This document shows positions 42,967 to 50,295 of a stretch of 64,000 nucleotides of DNA, one piece after another; the first letter of the stretch is position 1; each line of letters begins with the position of its first letter. Origin of the DNA: Amarobacillus sp046328225 (GTDB lineage: Bacteria > Chloroflexota > Dehalococcoidia > Tepidiformales > Tepidiformaceae); the NCBI GenBank assembly GCA_046328225.1, contig JAXLWZ010000009.1:62001-126000 (forward strand), read 5' to 3'. Both the position numbers and the translations under genes were made by a program. The notes under the pieces are model-generated. The model was not told the origin of the DNA. It made no database searches and was given only the letters and a program-made list of their open reading frames with translations.

Positions 42967-44009
42967 TCCAGGATTGCTCGGCCCGACAACGCCGAAGGCC
43001 GTGGCTCATCGCCACCCCGTTCGTACATGAGGTGGCCCGCGAGCGCCCCTCCCTTGTCGAGGGCTGTGAGCAGTGCGGCCTGGACCCGGAAGGGGAGCAC
43101 GGTGCCCGAACGCTCGAGCAACGATGCCCCCGAGAGCGCCACCCACGCGACGAGGGGGGCGCCCCAGGCGTTGAAGGGCCAACGCCCGACCGTGTGCGAG
43201 GCGGCTGCCACCGCGCGCAGATGCGCCCCATGCCATCGCACGCCGGGTTGTTCGCGCATGATCCGTTGAGCGCCCCAGCCGTGGCAGATTTGCTTCGCCA
43301 CGAAGATGCGCAGGTCCGAATTATGGCTGTGCTGGACCCGCATCGCCGGGCAGTACTCAACGCGCGCGCCTTCGCGCTCGGCGACGAGCCCGAACTCGGT
43401 ATCCGAGGTGCGCCGCCATGCGCCGTTGAAGCACACGCGCTCGAACACCGAACGCCGCACGGCCAGGTTGCGCGTGTCGCACTCGGTACTGACGCCCGGG
43501 CGGAGCCGGCGATAGTGGGCCTCGTAACGCCACTGGATGAGGGCATCACCGCGGCCATTCGCCGAACTGCCGGAGAACCCCTGGACAATGTCGGCGCCGC
43601 GCGCGACGTGCTCCAGGCCCTCCGCAATCCAGCCAGGCACGGGCTCGCAGTCGGCATCCGTGAAGAAGATGACCTCGCCGCTGGCCAGGCGGACGGCCTC
43701 GTTTCGCGCGCTGTAGACGGTCCCCGCGTCGCTGCGCAGCACGCGGACGCCTTCGGGTAGGCGGGCCAGCACTGCCTCGAACCCGGGCTGGGAGCAGTGA
43801 TCGACGACGATCACCTCGATCGTCCCGGCGAACCCGGCGCGCGCCGCGAGGACGCCCTCGACGGTCCGCACGACGGCCGGGTCATCGCGCACGGGGATGA
43901 CCACGGAAACGCACCCGGACGCCGGGTCTCCCTGGTTCGGGCCGGGATTGCTCGCCTGGCCGGGGGATGGCTCGTGTGGCGCGAGGGGAGCGCGTTGCGT
44001 GTCCGCCAT
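42963..44009 (-). CDS. GT2 glycosyltransferase
   Basis: A 348-residue inverting glycosyltransferase with the GT-A fold. SVVIPVRDDPAVVRTVEGVL opens the catalytic domain, EVIVVDHCSQ carries the nucleotide-binding Asp, and EVIFFTDADCEPVPGWI holds the metal-binding DAD (DxD) motif. The acceptor-side acidic motif is in RRTSDTEFGL (Glu-Asp type, reading SDTEF). A C-terminal region of about 100 residues is partly hydrophobic (APLVAWVALSGASLL), so it may sit on the membrane. ATG 44009 lacks a Shine-Dalgarno but has TAGGAT 6 bases upstream. It is divergent from the ferredoxin gene. Confidence 0.88.
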   Translation of the reverse strand: MADTQRAPLAPHEPSPGQASNPGPNQGDPASGCVSVVIPVRDDPAVVRTVEGVLAARAGFAGTIEVIVVDHCSQPGFEAVLARLPEGVRVLRSDAGTVYSARNEAVRLASGEVIFFTDADCEPVPGWIAEGLEHVARGADIVQGFSGSSANGRGDALIQWRYEAHYRRLRPGVSTECDTRNLAVRRSVFERVCFNGAWRRTSDTEFGLVAEREGARVEYCPAMRVQHSHNSDLRIFVAKQICHGWGAQRIMREQPGVRWHGAHLRAVAAASHTVGRWPFNAWGAPLVAWVALSGASLLERSGTVLPFRVQAALLTALDKGGALAGHLMYERGGDEPRPSALSGRAILD

Positions 44010-44015
44010 GCCCGC

Positions 44016-44064
44016 ATCCTACGGCCGGAGGGCCGTTCCGCGCGCGGCGCGCTGCCCGTACGAT
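44016..44064. promoter_or_regulatory. Divergent leaderless promoter pair for GT2 and ferredoxin
   Basis: On the minus strand TAGGAT (44016-44021) lies 6 bases before ATG 44009. On the plus strand TACGAT (44059-44064) lies 7 bases before ATG 44072. Neither gene has a Shine-Dalgarno, so both are probably read from leaderless transcripts. Confidence 0.55.
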
Positions 44065-44071
44065 GCCGCGC

Positions 44072-44347
44072 ATGTTCTATGTCATCGCCGAACCATGTAT
44101 CGGGGTGAAGGATGGCGCCTGCTTCGACGTGTGCCCGACACAGGCCATTCAAACGACCGAGGAATCCAACCAGTACTACATCGATGCGGACCTCTGCATC
44201 GACTGTCGCGCGTGTGAGCTGGTATGCCCGGTGAGCGCCATCTTTTCGTACTACGACCTGCCCGACCAGTGGGCCCGGTACACCGAGATCAATGCTCGCT
44301 TCTTTGGCAAGACGAAGGGCGGCGCGGGCGCGGCCGCGGGTGTGTGA
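44072..44347 (+). CDS. fdxA: Seven-iron (3Fe-4S + 4Fe-4S) ferredoxin
   Basis: A 91-residue electron carrier. It has the seven cysteines expected of a 7Fe ferredoxin: Cys9, Cys17 and Cys21-Pro, then Cys42-x2-Cys45-x2-Cys48-x3-Cys52-Pro. By homology Cys9, Cys17 and Cys52 hold the 3Fe-4S cluster and Cys21, 42, 45 and 48 the 4Fe-4S cluster. The opening FYVIAEPCIGVKDGACFDVC is the well-known FdxA start, and LCIDCRACELVCPVSAIF is the second site. The C-terminal tail is short and Gly/Ala-rich. ATG 44072 is chosen because TACGAT lies 7 bases before it; ATG 44063 is inside that hexamer. It may serve cytochrome P450, acyl-CoA or redox enzymes. Confidence 0.95.
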   Translation: MFYVIAEPCIGVKDGACFDVCPTQAIQTTEESNQYYIDADLCIDCRACELVCPVSAIFSYYDLPDQWARYTEINARFFGKTKGGAGAAAGV

Positions 44348-44360
44348 CGCGATTGTGGCA

Positions 44361-44376
44361 TCGGGGACATCCCCGA
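44361..44376. other. Small hairpin between ferredoxin and infC
   Basis: TCGGGG-ACAT-CCCCGA forms a 6-bp stem 13 bases after the ferredoxin stop. It has no T-run, so it may be a weak terminator or a protein site upstream of the infC promoter. Confidence 0.35.
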
Positions 44377-44401
44377 ATGTACAGCCTTCGCGGCGGGATG
44401 G

Positions 44402-44407
44402 TATGAT
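44402..44407 (+). promoter_or_regulatory. -10 element TATGAT for the infC-rpmI-rplT operon
   Basis: TATGAT is a near-consensus -10 in a GC-rich setting. It predicts a leader of about 27 bases before the TTG start at 44441. No clear -35 is seen. Confidence 0.5.
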
Positions 44408-44440
44408 TCGAGTCCGTTCCGAATTCACCTGGGAAGAAGT

Positions 44441-45181
44441 TTGAGGAAGCGACCAAAGCCACCACCGAAGCCAGTAGCCCCCGAGCCGCGGATCAACGAG
44501 CGTATCCGCGTCCCGGAAGTCCGCCTGATCGACGAAGAGGGTCGCCAGGTCGGGGTCGTCCGCACCTCCGAGGCCATTGCCATGGCCCGGCAGCGTGATG
44601 TCGATCTCGTCGAAGTGGCAGCCCAGGCGAGTCCGCCTGTAGCCCGGCTCATGGACTTCGGCAGGTTCAAGTACGAGCAGTCCAAGAAGGACCGCGAGGC
44701 GAAGAAGCACCAGGTCAACATGCAGCTGCGCGAAGTGCGCATGAAGCCGAAAATCGACGACCACGACATCGACTTCAAGACGCGCACCGCGAAGAAGCTT
44801 CTGAAGCAGGGCGACAAGGTGAAGGTCACGGTCATGTTCCGCGGCCGCGAAATCACCCATCCCCAGATCGGCAAGGGACTCCTGGATCGCGTGCTCAAGA
44901 GCCTCGACGAGATCGCCGTCATCGAAAAGGACGCGATGCTCGAGGGCCGGCACATGACCATGATCCTCGCGCCTGATAAAAAGAAGATCGCCGCCCTCGC
45001 GCGCGCCCAGGCCGCTGCCGCCGCCGCCTCCGGGAAACCGGTGGAGGAGGAGGAAGAGGACGAAGCCGTGGCGAAGGCCGCCGCGGAAGCGCGGGTGGTC
45101 GGCGAGGACGAAGAGGACGAAGAGGAGATGGATGACGAGGACACGGCCGATGAGGCCGCGCCCGTCACCGCAGGAGAGTAG
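44441..45181 (+). CDS. infC: Translation initiation factor IF-3 with acidic C-terminal extension
   Basis: A 246-residue IF-3, which binds the 30S subunit and checks the start codon. The start is TTG 44441, after GGGAAGAAG; rare start codons on infC are known to allow feedback control by IF-3 itself. The N-domain shows EPRINERIRVPEVRLIDEEG and the linker FGRFKYEQSKK. The C-domain shows MKPKIDDHDIDFKTRTAKKLL and RGREITHPQIGKGLLDR. Normal IF-3 ends near residue 180. Here about 60 residues follow, rich in Ala then Glu/Asp (such as KPVEEEEEDEAV), of unknown use. The start codon, neighbour order (rpmI 2 bases after, then rplT) and promoter are typical of this operon. Confidence 0.97.
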   Translation: MRKRPKPPPKPVAPEPRINERIRVPEVRLIDEEGRQVGVVRTSEAIAMARQRDVDLVEVAAQASPPVARLMDFGRFKYEQSKKDREAKKHQVNMQLREVRMKPKIDDHDIDFKTRTAKKLLKQGDKVKVTVMFRGREITHPQIGKGLLDRVLKSLDEIAVIEKDAMLEGRHMTMILAPDKKKIAALARAQAAAAAASGKPVEEEEEDEAVAKAAAEARVVGEDEEDEEEMDDEDTADEAAPVTAGE

Positions 45182-45183
45182 AC

Positions 45184-45381
45184 GTGCCCAAGCTCAAGAC
45201 CCACAAGGGCGCCGCCTCGCGCTTTCGCGTAACCGGCGGCGGCAAGATTATGCGTATGTACGGGAGCCGCAATAACTTCCGCCGGAAGAAGCGCAAGCCC
45301 GTGACCGTTGCGTACGGCCGTACCGTCGAGCTGCATCCGACTTCGGAGAAGCGCGTCGAACGGCTGCTGGCCGGCCAGTAG
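45184..45381 (+). CDS. rpmI: 50S ribosomal protein L35
   Basis: A 65-residue ribosomal protein of normal length. The sequence PKLKTHKGAASRFRVTGGGK and the basic centre RRKKRKPV are typical. GTG 45184 follows GGAGAG and lies 2 bases after the infC stop, so the genes are read in order from one message. Confidence 0.97.
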   Translation: MPKLKTHKGAASRFRVTGGGKIMRMYGSRNNFRRKKRKPVTVAYGRTVELHPTSEKRVERLLAGQ

Positions 45382-45405
45382 AGCCGGGCCTCCAGGAGAC
45401 CCGAG

Positions 45406-45762
45406 ATGACCCGAGTCAAGCGCGGCGTTGCGTCGCACCGCCGTCACAAGATCGTTCTTTCGCGCACCCAGGGCCACCATGGCCAGCGCCACCGCCTCAT
45501 CAAGCGCGCGAAGGAGAGCATGATCCACGCGCTGCGGTACAACTACGTTGACCGCCGCGACCGCAAGGGCGACTTCCGCGCCCTCTGGATCATGCGCATC
45601 AACGCCGCCGCCCGCCTGCACGGCCTCAGCTACAGCCGTCTCATCCACGGCCTGAAGGTCGCCGGCGTCGAACTCGACCGCAAGGCGCTCGCGGACCTCG
45701 CGGTGACCCGCCCGGACGCGTTCGAGCAGCTCGCGTCACAGGCAAAGGCCGCCCTGGCCTGA
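45406..45762 (+). CDS. rplT: 50S ribosomal protein L20
   Basis: A 118-residue ribosomal protein needed early in 50S assembly. It starts TRVKRGVASHRRHKIVLSRT and has the RRDRKGDFRALWIMRINAAA core with the C-terminal domain DRKALADLAVTRPDAFEQL. ATG 45406 follows AGGAG. In many bacteria L20 represses its own operon by binding the infC-rpmI message; I see no obvious mimic structure here. The operon ends at the hairpin at 45787. Confidence 0.97.
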   Translation: MTRVKRGVASHRRHKIVLSRTQGHHGQRHRLIKRAKESMIHALRYNYVDRRDRKGDFRALWIMRINAAARLHGLSYSRLIHGLKVAGVELDRKALADLAVTRPDAFEQLASQAKAALA

Positions 45763-45786
45763 CCACACCCCGGGCACGTTCGACGA

Positions 45787-45808
45787 GGGAGCCGCGAGGC
45801 TCCCTTTT
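45787..45808 (+). terminator. Rho-independent terminator of the infC operon
   Basis: GGGAGCC-GCGA-GGCTCCC followed by TTTT, 25 bases after the rplT stop. Confidence 0.85.
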
Positions 45809-45826
45809 CGCGTCCCCGGCCTCGCC

Positions 45827-47500
45827 TTAGCGCGCGGCGGCGAGCAGTTCGCGGGCGGCGTCCCGTGTCGCGCCAGAGACGCCGCCGAGCATCGCCGCCA
45901 GCTCTTCGACGCGCTCCGTATCGTTCAGGAGCCGCACCTCTGACCACGTTCGCGCGCCATCGGTCTTCTTTTCGACCACGAACTGCCGGTCTCCGAAGGC
46001 GGCCACCTGCGGCAGGTGCGTGATGCACAGGACCTGGTGCCGCTTCGCCAACCGGGCCAGCGCCGCACCGACCAGCGCGCCCGCGCGGCCGCCCACACCC
46101 TCGTCAACTTCATCGAACACGATGGTGCGCGGCTCGGCGGCGGCGCCAAGCACCGCCGTGAGCGCGAGCAGGAAGCGCGATGTCTCGCCCCCGGACGCCA
46201 CCGCACCCAGGGCGCGCGGGCTCTCGCCGCGGTTGAACGAAACCAGGAACTCGGCGCGGTCCACGCCCATGTCCGTGAACGCACGATCGAACGCTTCGCC
46301 CGTCGCGGCCATGGCTTCCTGTGCCGGCCCGATGACCTCGTAGTCCGGGAGGGCGACAGGCACGCCGTCGGAGGCGTCTTCGCAGCCGAAGCCCACCGAG
46401 AGCGCCGCGCCGCCCATGCCGAGATGTTCGAGCTCCAGGGCGATGGCGGCCACGAGCTCCCCTGCTGCGTGCCGCCGCGCCTGCGAAAGTTGCTCCGCTG
46501 CCCCGCCGAGCTGCACGCGAAGCTCGGCTTCTCGCCCCTCCAGCACCTCCGCCGAATCGCCCGCGTCCGAGAGCGCGGCGAGCCGGGCCTCGGCGTCCCC
46601 GAGGTACGCCAGGATCTCCTCGACCGTCTCCCCGTACTTGCGGCGCAGGCGCGCAATGATGTCGAGCCGCGCGCCGATAGCCGCGAGCCGCTCCGGGTCC
46701 TCCTCGACGGTGTCGCGGTACCGCCGGAGCGCCCGCGCGAGGTCGGTCGCGCTGGTCTCGAGCATGGCTGCGAGGTCCGCCAGGTGGGCGGCTTCGCTGT
46801 CCCGGCTCGCGATGTCGTTCACGGCTGCGGCGATTTCGCCCGTAGGGGCGGCATCCAGCGCCGCGTCCGCGACGGCGACGTCCTCCAGAATGCGGCCTGC
46901 GCCCGCGAGCCGTGACTGCTCCTGGCGCAGCGTCTCGTCCTCGCCCGGTATGAGGGCAGCGTCGCGGATCTCGGTCGTCTCGAAGGTGAGCTGCTCGACC
47001 AGCCGCTCGCGGCTATGTGCATCCGTGCGCAGCGCGCGCAGGCGGCGGCGGACGTCGCGCAGCTCGCTCGCCAGTCGTGCCACCGTCGCCTGCTCGGATT
47101 CGAGCCCCGCGTAGCGGTCGAGCAGGCGCAGTTGGACCGAGGGCTTGAGGATTCCGAGCTGCTCGGACTGGCCGTGGATGTCGATCGCGGAGTCACCCGC
47201 GGCCTGGAGCTGCTCCAGTTGCACCGGCTGGCCATCGCAGCGCGCACTGCTGCGTCCCGAGAGGCCGATTGTCCGCTCCAGCTCTGGCCCGTCCGCGAGC
47301 CGCGCCGACACGGTCGCCCGCTCGGCGCCGCTCGCGACCACCTCGCGGCCGCGCCGCGCGCCGAACACGAATGCGAGCGCGTCGACGATAAGGGACTTCC
47401 CGGCGCCCGTTTCGCCGGTGAACACCGTCAGCCCCGGCCCCGGCTCCAGTTCGACCGCACGGGCGACGGCGAAGTCGCGGACCGTGAGGCGTTCAAGCAC
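45827..47500 (-). CDS. recN: DNA repair protein RecN
   Basis: A 557-residue SMC-like ATPase that acts at double-strand breaks. Walker A is in FTGETGAGKSLIVDAL. Two coiled-coil arms lie either side of a hinge (about 150-350). The signature is VASGGETSRFLLALTAVLG, and Walker B is RTIVFDEVDEGVGGRAG, followed by LCITHLPQVAAFGD. All catalytic motifs are present and the length is normal. GTG 47500 overlaps the end of nadK by 8 bases, and the operon order tlyA-nadK-recN is a common one in Firmicutes and Actinobacteria as well. SOS control is not evident at this gene since it is internal to the operon. Confidence 0.97.
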   Translation of the reverse strand: MLERLTVRDFAVARAVELEPGPGLTVFTGETGAGKSLIVDALAFVFGARRGREVVASGAERATVSARLADGPELERTIGLSGRSSARCDGQPVQLEQLQAAGDSAIDIHGQSEQLGILKPSVQLRLLDRYAGLESEQATVARLASELRDVRRRLRALRTDAHSRERLVEQLTFETTEIRDAALIPGEDETLRQEQSRLAGAGRILEDVAVADAALDAAPTGEIAAAVNDIASRDSEAAHLADLAAMLETSATDLARALRRYRDTVEEDPERLAAIGARLDIIARLRRKYGETVEEILAYLGDAEARLAALSDAGDSAEVLEGREAELRVQLGGAAEQLSQARRHAAGELVAAIALELEHLGMGGAALSVGFGCEDASDGVPVALPDYEVIGPAQEAMAATGEAFDRAFTDMGVDRAEFLVSFNRGESPRALGAVASGGETSRFLLALTAVLGAAAEPRTIVFDEVDEGVGGRAGALVGAALARLAKRHQVLCITHLPQVAAFGDRQFVVEKKTDGARTWSEVRLLNDTERVEELAAMLGGVSGATRDAARELLAAAR

Positions 47501-48350
47501 GCGGGTGCATGGCGCTCGAAAGCTGGAATTCGAGCTTCTCGGCGAGGTCGGCGTAGAAGGAGGACGGGTCGCGGAAGCGGACGAAGCGGGTCACGTGCTC
47601 GCTGCTGCGCGCGAAGAGCGTCGCGCCCGAGGCCACTGGAAGGTCCTCCTGCCCGTCCACCGAGAGGATTGCCCCGTGGTCGGAGGTCACCCGCATTTCG
47701 ACGATGGAGTCCGGCTGGAGCACCAGGGAACGGCCGAGCGCGAGGTGCGCCGAGACCGGCGTGACCACGAGGTGGTGCTCCGTCGGCGCGAGGATTGGCC
47801 CCCCGGCGCTGAGCGAATACCCCGTACTGCCCGTCGGCGTCGAGACGATGATGCCGTCGCAGCGGTAGTTCGCGACGCGCGCGCCGTCGATGCGCAGGTC
47901 CACATAAATGGGCCGTCCCGGGGACTGCCTGCTGATGACGATGTCGTTCAGCCCGTGAAAGGTCACGTGCGGCGACTCGGGCCCGTCGATCAGGTCAGTG
48001 CGCACCATGTAACGCTCCTCGAGGCGCCAGTCCTCGGCGAGGATGCGCTCGAGGTGGTTGAACAGGTCGCGCGGGCTCATGTCCGTGAGGAACCCGAGGC
48101 GGCCCATGTTCACGCCAAGGATAGGCGTCCCGTGGGGGATGGCGATGCGAGCGCCCCGCAGGACGGTACCATCGCCGCCGATGCAGACGATGAGCCCGGC
48201 GCCGTCCACGTGGCTCGGGCCATCGGGCGCCCAGACATCGGAGACAGCGGCCGTCACATGATGCCGTTCCATCTCGCGCTGGAGCTGGCGGGCGAGCGAA
48301 GCGGCGCCCTCGCTCTGGGGGTGATGGAAGATGACGGCGCGGCTCAGCAT
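47493..48350 (-). CDS. nadK: NAD kinase
   Basis: A 285-residue enzyme that makes NADP from NAD and ATP or polyphosphate. It has the hallmark GGDGT in LIVCIGGDGTVLRGARIA, LNDIVISR (the NE/D-type motif) and the substrate site IVSTPTGSTGYSLSAGGPIL. ATG 48350 lies within the end of tlyA (7-base overlap) and its stop lies within recN (8-base overlap), so translation is tightly coupled. The length is normal and no key residue is missing. Confidence 0.97.
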   Translation of the reverse strand: MLSRAVIFHHPQSEGAASLARQLQREMERHHVTAAVSDVWAPDGPSHVDGAGLIVCIGGDGTVLRGARIAIPHGTPILGVNMGRLGFLTDMSPRDLFNHLERILAEDWRLEERYMVRTDLIDGPESPHVTFHGLNDIVISRQSPGRPIYVDLRIDGARVANYRCDGIIVSTPTGSTGYSLSAGGPILAPTEHHLVVTPVSAHLALGRSLVLQPDSIVEMRVTSDHGAILSVDGQEDLPVASGATLFARSSEHVTRFVRFRDPSSFYADLAEKLEFQLSSAMHPRA

Positions 48351-49087
48351 GGCGCCTCCGCGCCGGCGGGCGTGTGCACGTGCACAAGATACTCCAGATT
48401 CCCATCGCCGCCGCGGATGGGGCTCGGAATCACCCCCTCCCGCGACCAGCCTTCCGCATCCAGCCAGGCGAGGAATTCGCCGAGCACGCGCTCCTGCACC
48501 GCCGCGTCGCGAATCACTCCCCCGCGCGGCACATCCTTCGGCCCGGCTTCGAACTGCGGCTTCAGCAGCACCACGCCTTCGGTCCCGGGCGCCGCGCGCG
48601 ACGCAACCGAGGGCAGTACCTTTCGGAGCGAAATGAACGAGAGGTCCGCGACGAACAGCCCGATCGGCGGAAGCTCCGGCAGCGCGCGAGCGTTGACGCC
48701 TTCGAGCAGCGTGACCCGGGCGTCGTCCCGAAGCTTCATATGCAGTTGCGCGCGGCCGACATCGACGGCGATGACGCTGGTGGCCCCGCATTGCAGCAGG
48801 CAGTCGGTGAACCCGCCCGTCGAAGCCCCGAGGTCGAGGCAGGCGCGTCCGGCGGGATCGATGGCGAAAGCGTCCAGCGCCGCCTCGAGCTTCAGGCCAC
48901 CGCGGCTGACGTACTTCTCCGGCTCGGCGATCTCGATGGGCGCGTCCTCGTCGAGCATGGTGGCCGCCTTGACGAGCGTCGTCGTGCCCACACGCGCGCG
49001 CCCGGCCATGATCAGCCGCTGAGCGCGTTCCCGCGTATCGGCGAGGCCCCGCTGGACAAGGAGCATATCGGCGCGGATGCGAGCCAT
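48344..49087 (-). CDS. tlyA: TlyA-family rRNA 2'-O-methyltransferase
   Basis: A 247-residue protein with an N-terminal S4 RNA-binding domain (RADMLLVQRGLADTRERAQR, about 1-65) and a FtsJ-like methyltransferase (about 70-240). The SAM motif is CLDLGASTGGFTDCLLQ. The catalytic Lys-Asp-Lys-Glu-type residues are in KYVSRGGLKLEAAL, FVADLSFISL and LLKPQFEAG. Homologues methylate 16S and 23S rRNA at cytidines and confer capreomycin sensitivity; the older name haemolysin is not a safe function. ATG 49087 lacks a Shine-Dalgarno but has TAGCGT 6 bases before it. First gene of tlyA-nadK-recN. Confidence 0.95.
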   Translation of the reverse strand: MARIRADMLLVQRGLADTRERAQRLIMAGRARVGTTTLVKAATMLDEDAPIEIAEPEKYVSRGGLKLEAALDAFAIDPAGRACLDLGASTGGFTDCLLQCGATSVIAVDVGRAQLHMKLRDDARVTLLEGVNARALPELPPIGLFVADLSFISLRKVLPSVASRAAPGTEGVVLLKPQFEAGPKDVPRGGVIRDAAVQERVLGEFLAWLDAEGWSREGVIPSPIRGGDGNLEYLVHVHTPAGAEAPC

Positions 49088-49093
49088 CGCGTA

Positions 49094-49099
49094 ACGCTA
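49094..49099 (-). promoter_or_regulatory. -10 element TAGCGT for the leaderless tlyA-nadK-recN operon
   Basis: TAGCGT on the minus strand lies 6 bases before ATG 49087; no Shine-Dalgarno is seen. Confidence 0.45.
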
Positions 49100-49199
49100 G
49101 CCGCGGGCGTGGCGGCCGCGCAACGTGCGCACTTACCGGCCCCTGCCTCCGCCTTATCCCGGATTCCCCCGAACGGCATGCCCACCGTACGCTACGCGC

Positions 49200-49262
49200 A
49201 TGACTGTGCTGGTCGCACTGGTGGAAGGCGTGGGAGGGCAATGGGCCGCGACACCGCACTAA
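49200..49262 (+). CDS. Possible 20-codon leader peptide overlapping the UbiA start
   Basis: ATG 49200 is preceded by TACGCT at 6 bases, the leaderless pattern seen elsewhere in this window. The frame codes MTVLVALVEGVGGQWAATPH and ends at TAA 49260-49262. It covers the Shine-Dalgarno GGGAGG and the ATG (49241) of the UbiA gene in another frame. Translation of the short frame might thus govern access to the UbiA start. Support is only positional; no homologue can be claimed. Confidence 0.35.
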   Translation: MTVLVALVEGVGGQWAATPH

Positions 49263-50188
49263 CCGCCGATTCGCTCCATGTCCCCGTGCAGCGCGGAGCG
49301 CTCGCGTCGCTCGTCGTCGCCATGCGCCCCTACCAGTGGCCGAAGAACACGCTCGTGTTCGCGTCGCTCGCCTTCAGCGCCGGGCACGCCTGGACGCCGG
49401 GCGATGTGGAAAGCTGGTGGCCGCTCCTCTGGCGGTCGATGGCGCTGTTCGTCCTCTGGTCGCTCGTCGCAAGCGCCACGTATCTCATCAACGATGTGCT
49501 CGACCGCGGCGCCGATATGTACCACCCGCGCAAGCGCTTCCGGCCCATCGCCAGCGGCGCCGTCTCCACGCGCACCGCGAAATCCGTGGCCGCCGTGCTG
49601 CTCGCGATCGCCATCCCGGCGGCGTTCGTACTGGACCCGGGGGCGGGCGCGGTCCTGCTGGGCTACGCCGCGGTCATGATCGCCTATTCGTTCGAACTCA
49701 AGAAGGTCGCGATCCTGGACGTGCTCATCCTTTCGGGCGGCGTCGCGGCCCGGGCCGTGGGCGGCGCCCTCGTCATCGATGTCGCCATCAGCCCCTGGCT
49801 CTACGTCTGCACGAGCTTCGGCGCGTTCTTCTTCGCCTGCAGCAAGCGCTGGGCCGAACACCGCCAGCTTGGCCCGGAGGCGATCCAGCATCGCCCGGCG
49901 CTCGCGCAGTACAGCGGCGAAATCCTCAGCCAGCTCCTCATTATCAGCGCCTCGACCGCGCTCCTCGGGTATGCCCTCTACACCATCGAATCCACCTACG
50001 TCCCCAAGAACGGCTCGATGGCGTGGACGATCCCGTTCGTCGCCTTCGGCCTTTTCCGCTACCTGCTGCTCCTCAACGGCCCCCGCCGGACGGACGCACC
50101 GGACCAGATCCTCTTCACCGACCCCCAGATTCTCATCGCCGTCGGCGGCTTCCTCGTGACCGCGATGACGGTATTGCTGCTGAACTAG
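49241..50188 (+). CDS. UbiA-family prenyltransferase, decaprenyl-phosphate phosphoribosyltransferase-like
   Basis: A 315-residue membrane protein with about eight to nine helices. Start ATG 49241 follows GGGAGG at 4 bases. The first Asp-rich motif is NDVLDRGADMYHPRKRFRPIASG, and MRPYQWPKNTLVFASL near the N-terminus is typical of the branch that transfers 5-phosphoribose from PRPP to decaprenyl phosphate (Rv3806c in mycobacteria). The loop after it (KKVAILDVLILSGGVAARAVGG) holds further polar residues. In mycobacteria this is the first step to the arabinose donor for the cell wall; whether this organism makes such a polymer is unknown, and the DprE1/DprE2 epimerase genes are not in this window. 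Confidence 0.85.
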   Translation: MGRDTALTADSLHVPVQRGALASLVVAMRPYQWPKNTLVFASLAFSAGHAWTPGDVESWWPLLWRSMALFVLWSLVASATYLINDVLDRGADMYHPRKRFRPIASGAVSTRTAKSVAAVLLAIAIPAAFVLDPGAGAVLLGYAAVMIAYSFELKKVAILDVLILSGGVAARAVGGALVIDVAISPWLYVCTSFGAFFFACSKRWAEHRQLGPEAIQHRPALAQYSGEILSQLLIISASTALLGYALYTIESTYVPKNGSMAWTIPFVAFGLFRYLLLLNGPRRTDAPDQILFTDPQILIAVGGFLVTAMTVLLLN

Positions 50189-50295
50189 CTGCTGGCTATT
50201 AGCTGCTGGCTAATAGCGTGACCAGGTCGAGGCTCCGGGGCGCTCCGTGGTGACGGGGTTGCCCGCCAACAGCTAACAGCTATTAGCTAGCAGCT
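50186..50295. repeat. AT-richer inverted-repeat element after the UbiA gene
   Basis: The left arm has two 14-base direct repeats, TAGCTGCTGGCTAT and TAGCTGCTGGCTAA (50186-50213). The right arm (about 50269-50295) is a degenerate inverted copy, GCTAACAGCTATTAGCTAGC. About 50 GC-rich bases lie between them. The arms overlap the stop codon of UbiA and reach the stop of the convergent VOC gene. It could act as a long terminator hairpin or be a small mobile palindrome. Confidence 0.6.

Noticed and set aside
42446..43657. A 403-residue minus-strand frame across the Gfo/Idh and GT2 genes
   Set aside because: Arg/Pro-rich shadow sequence; both genes under it have intact motifs on their own frames.
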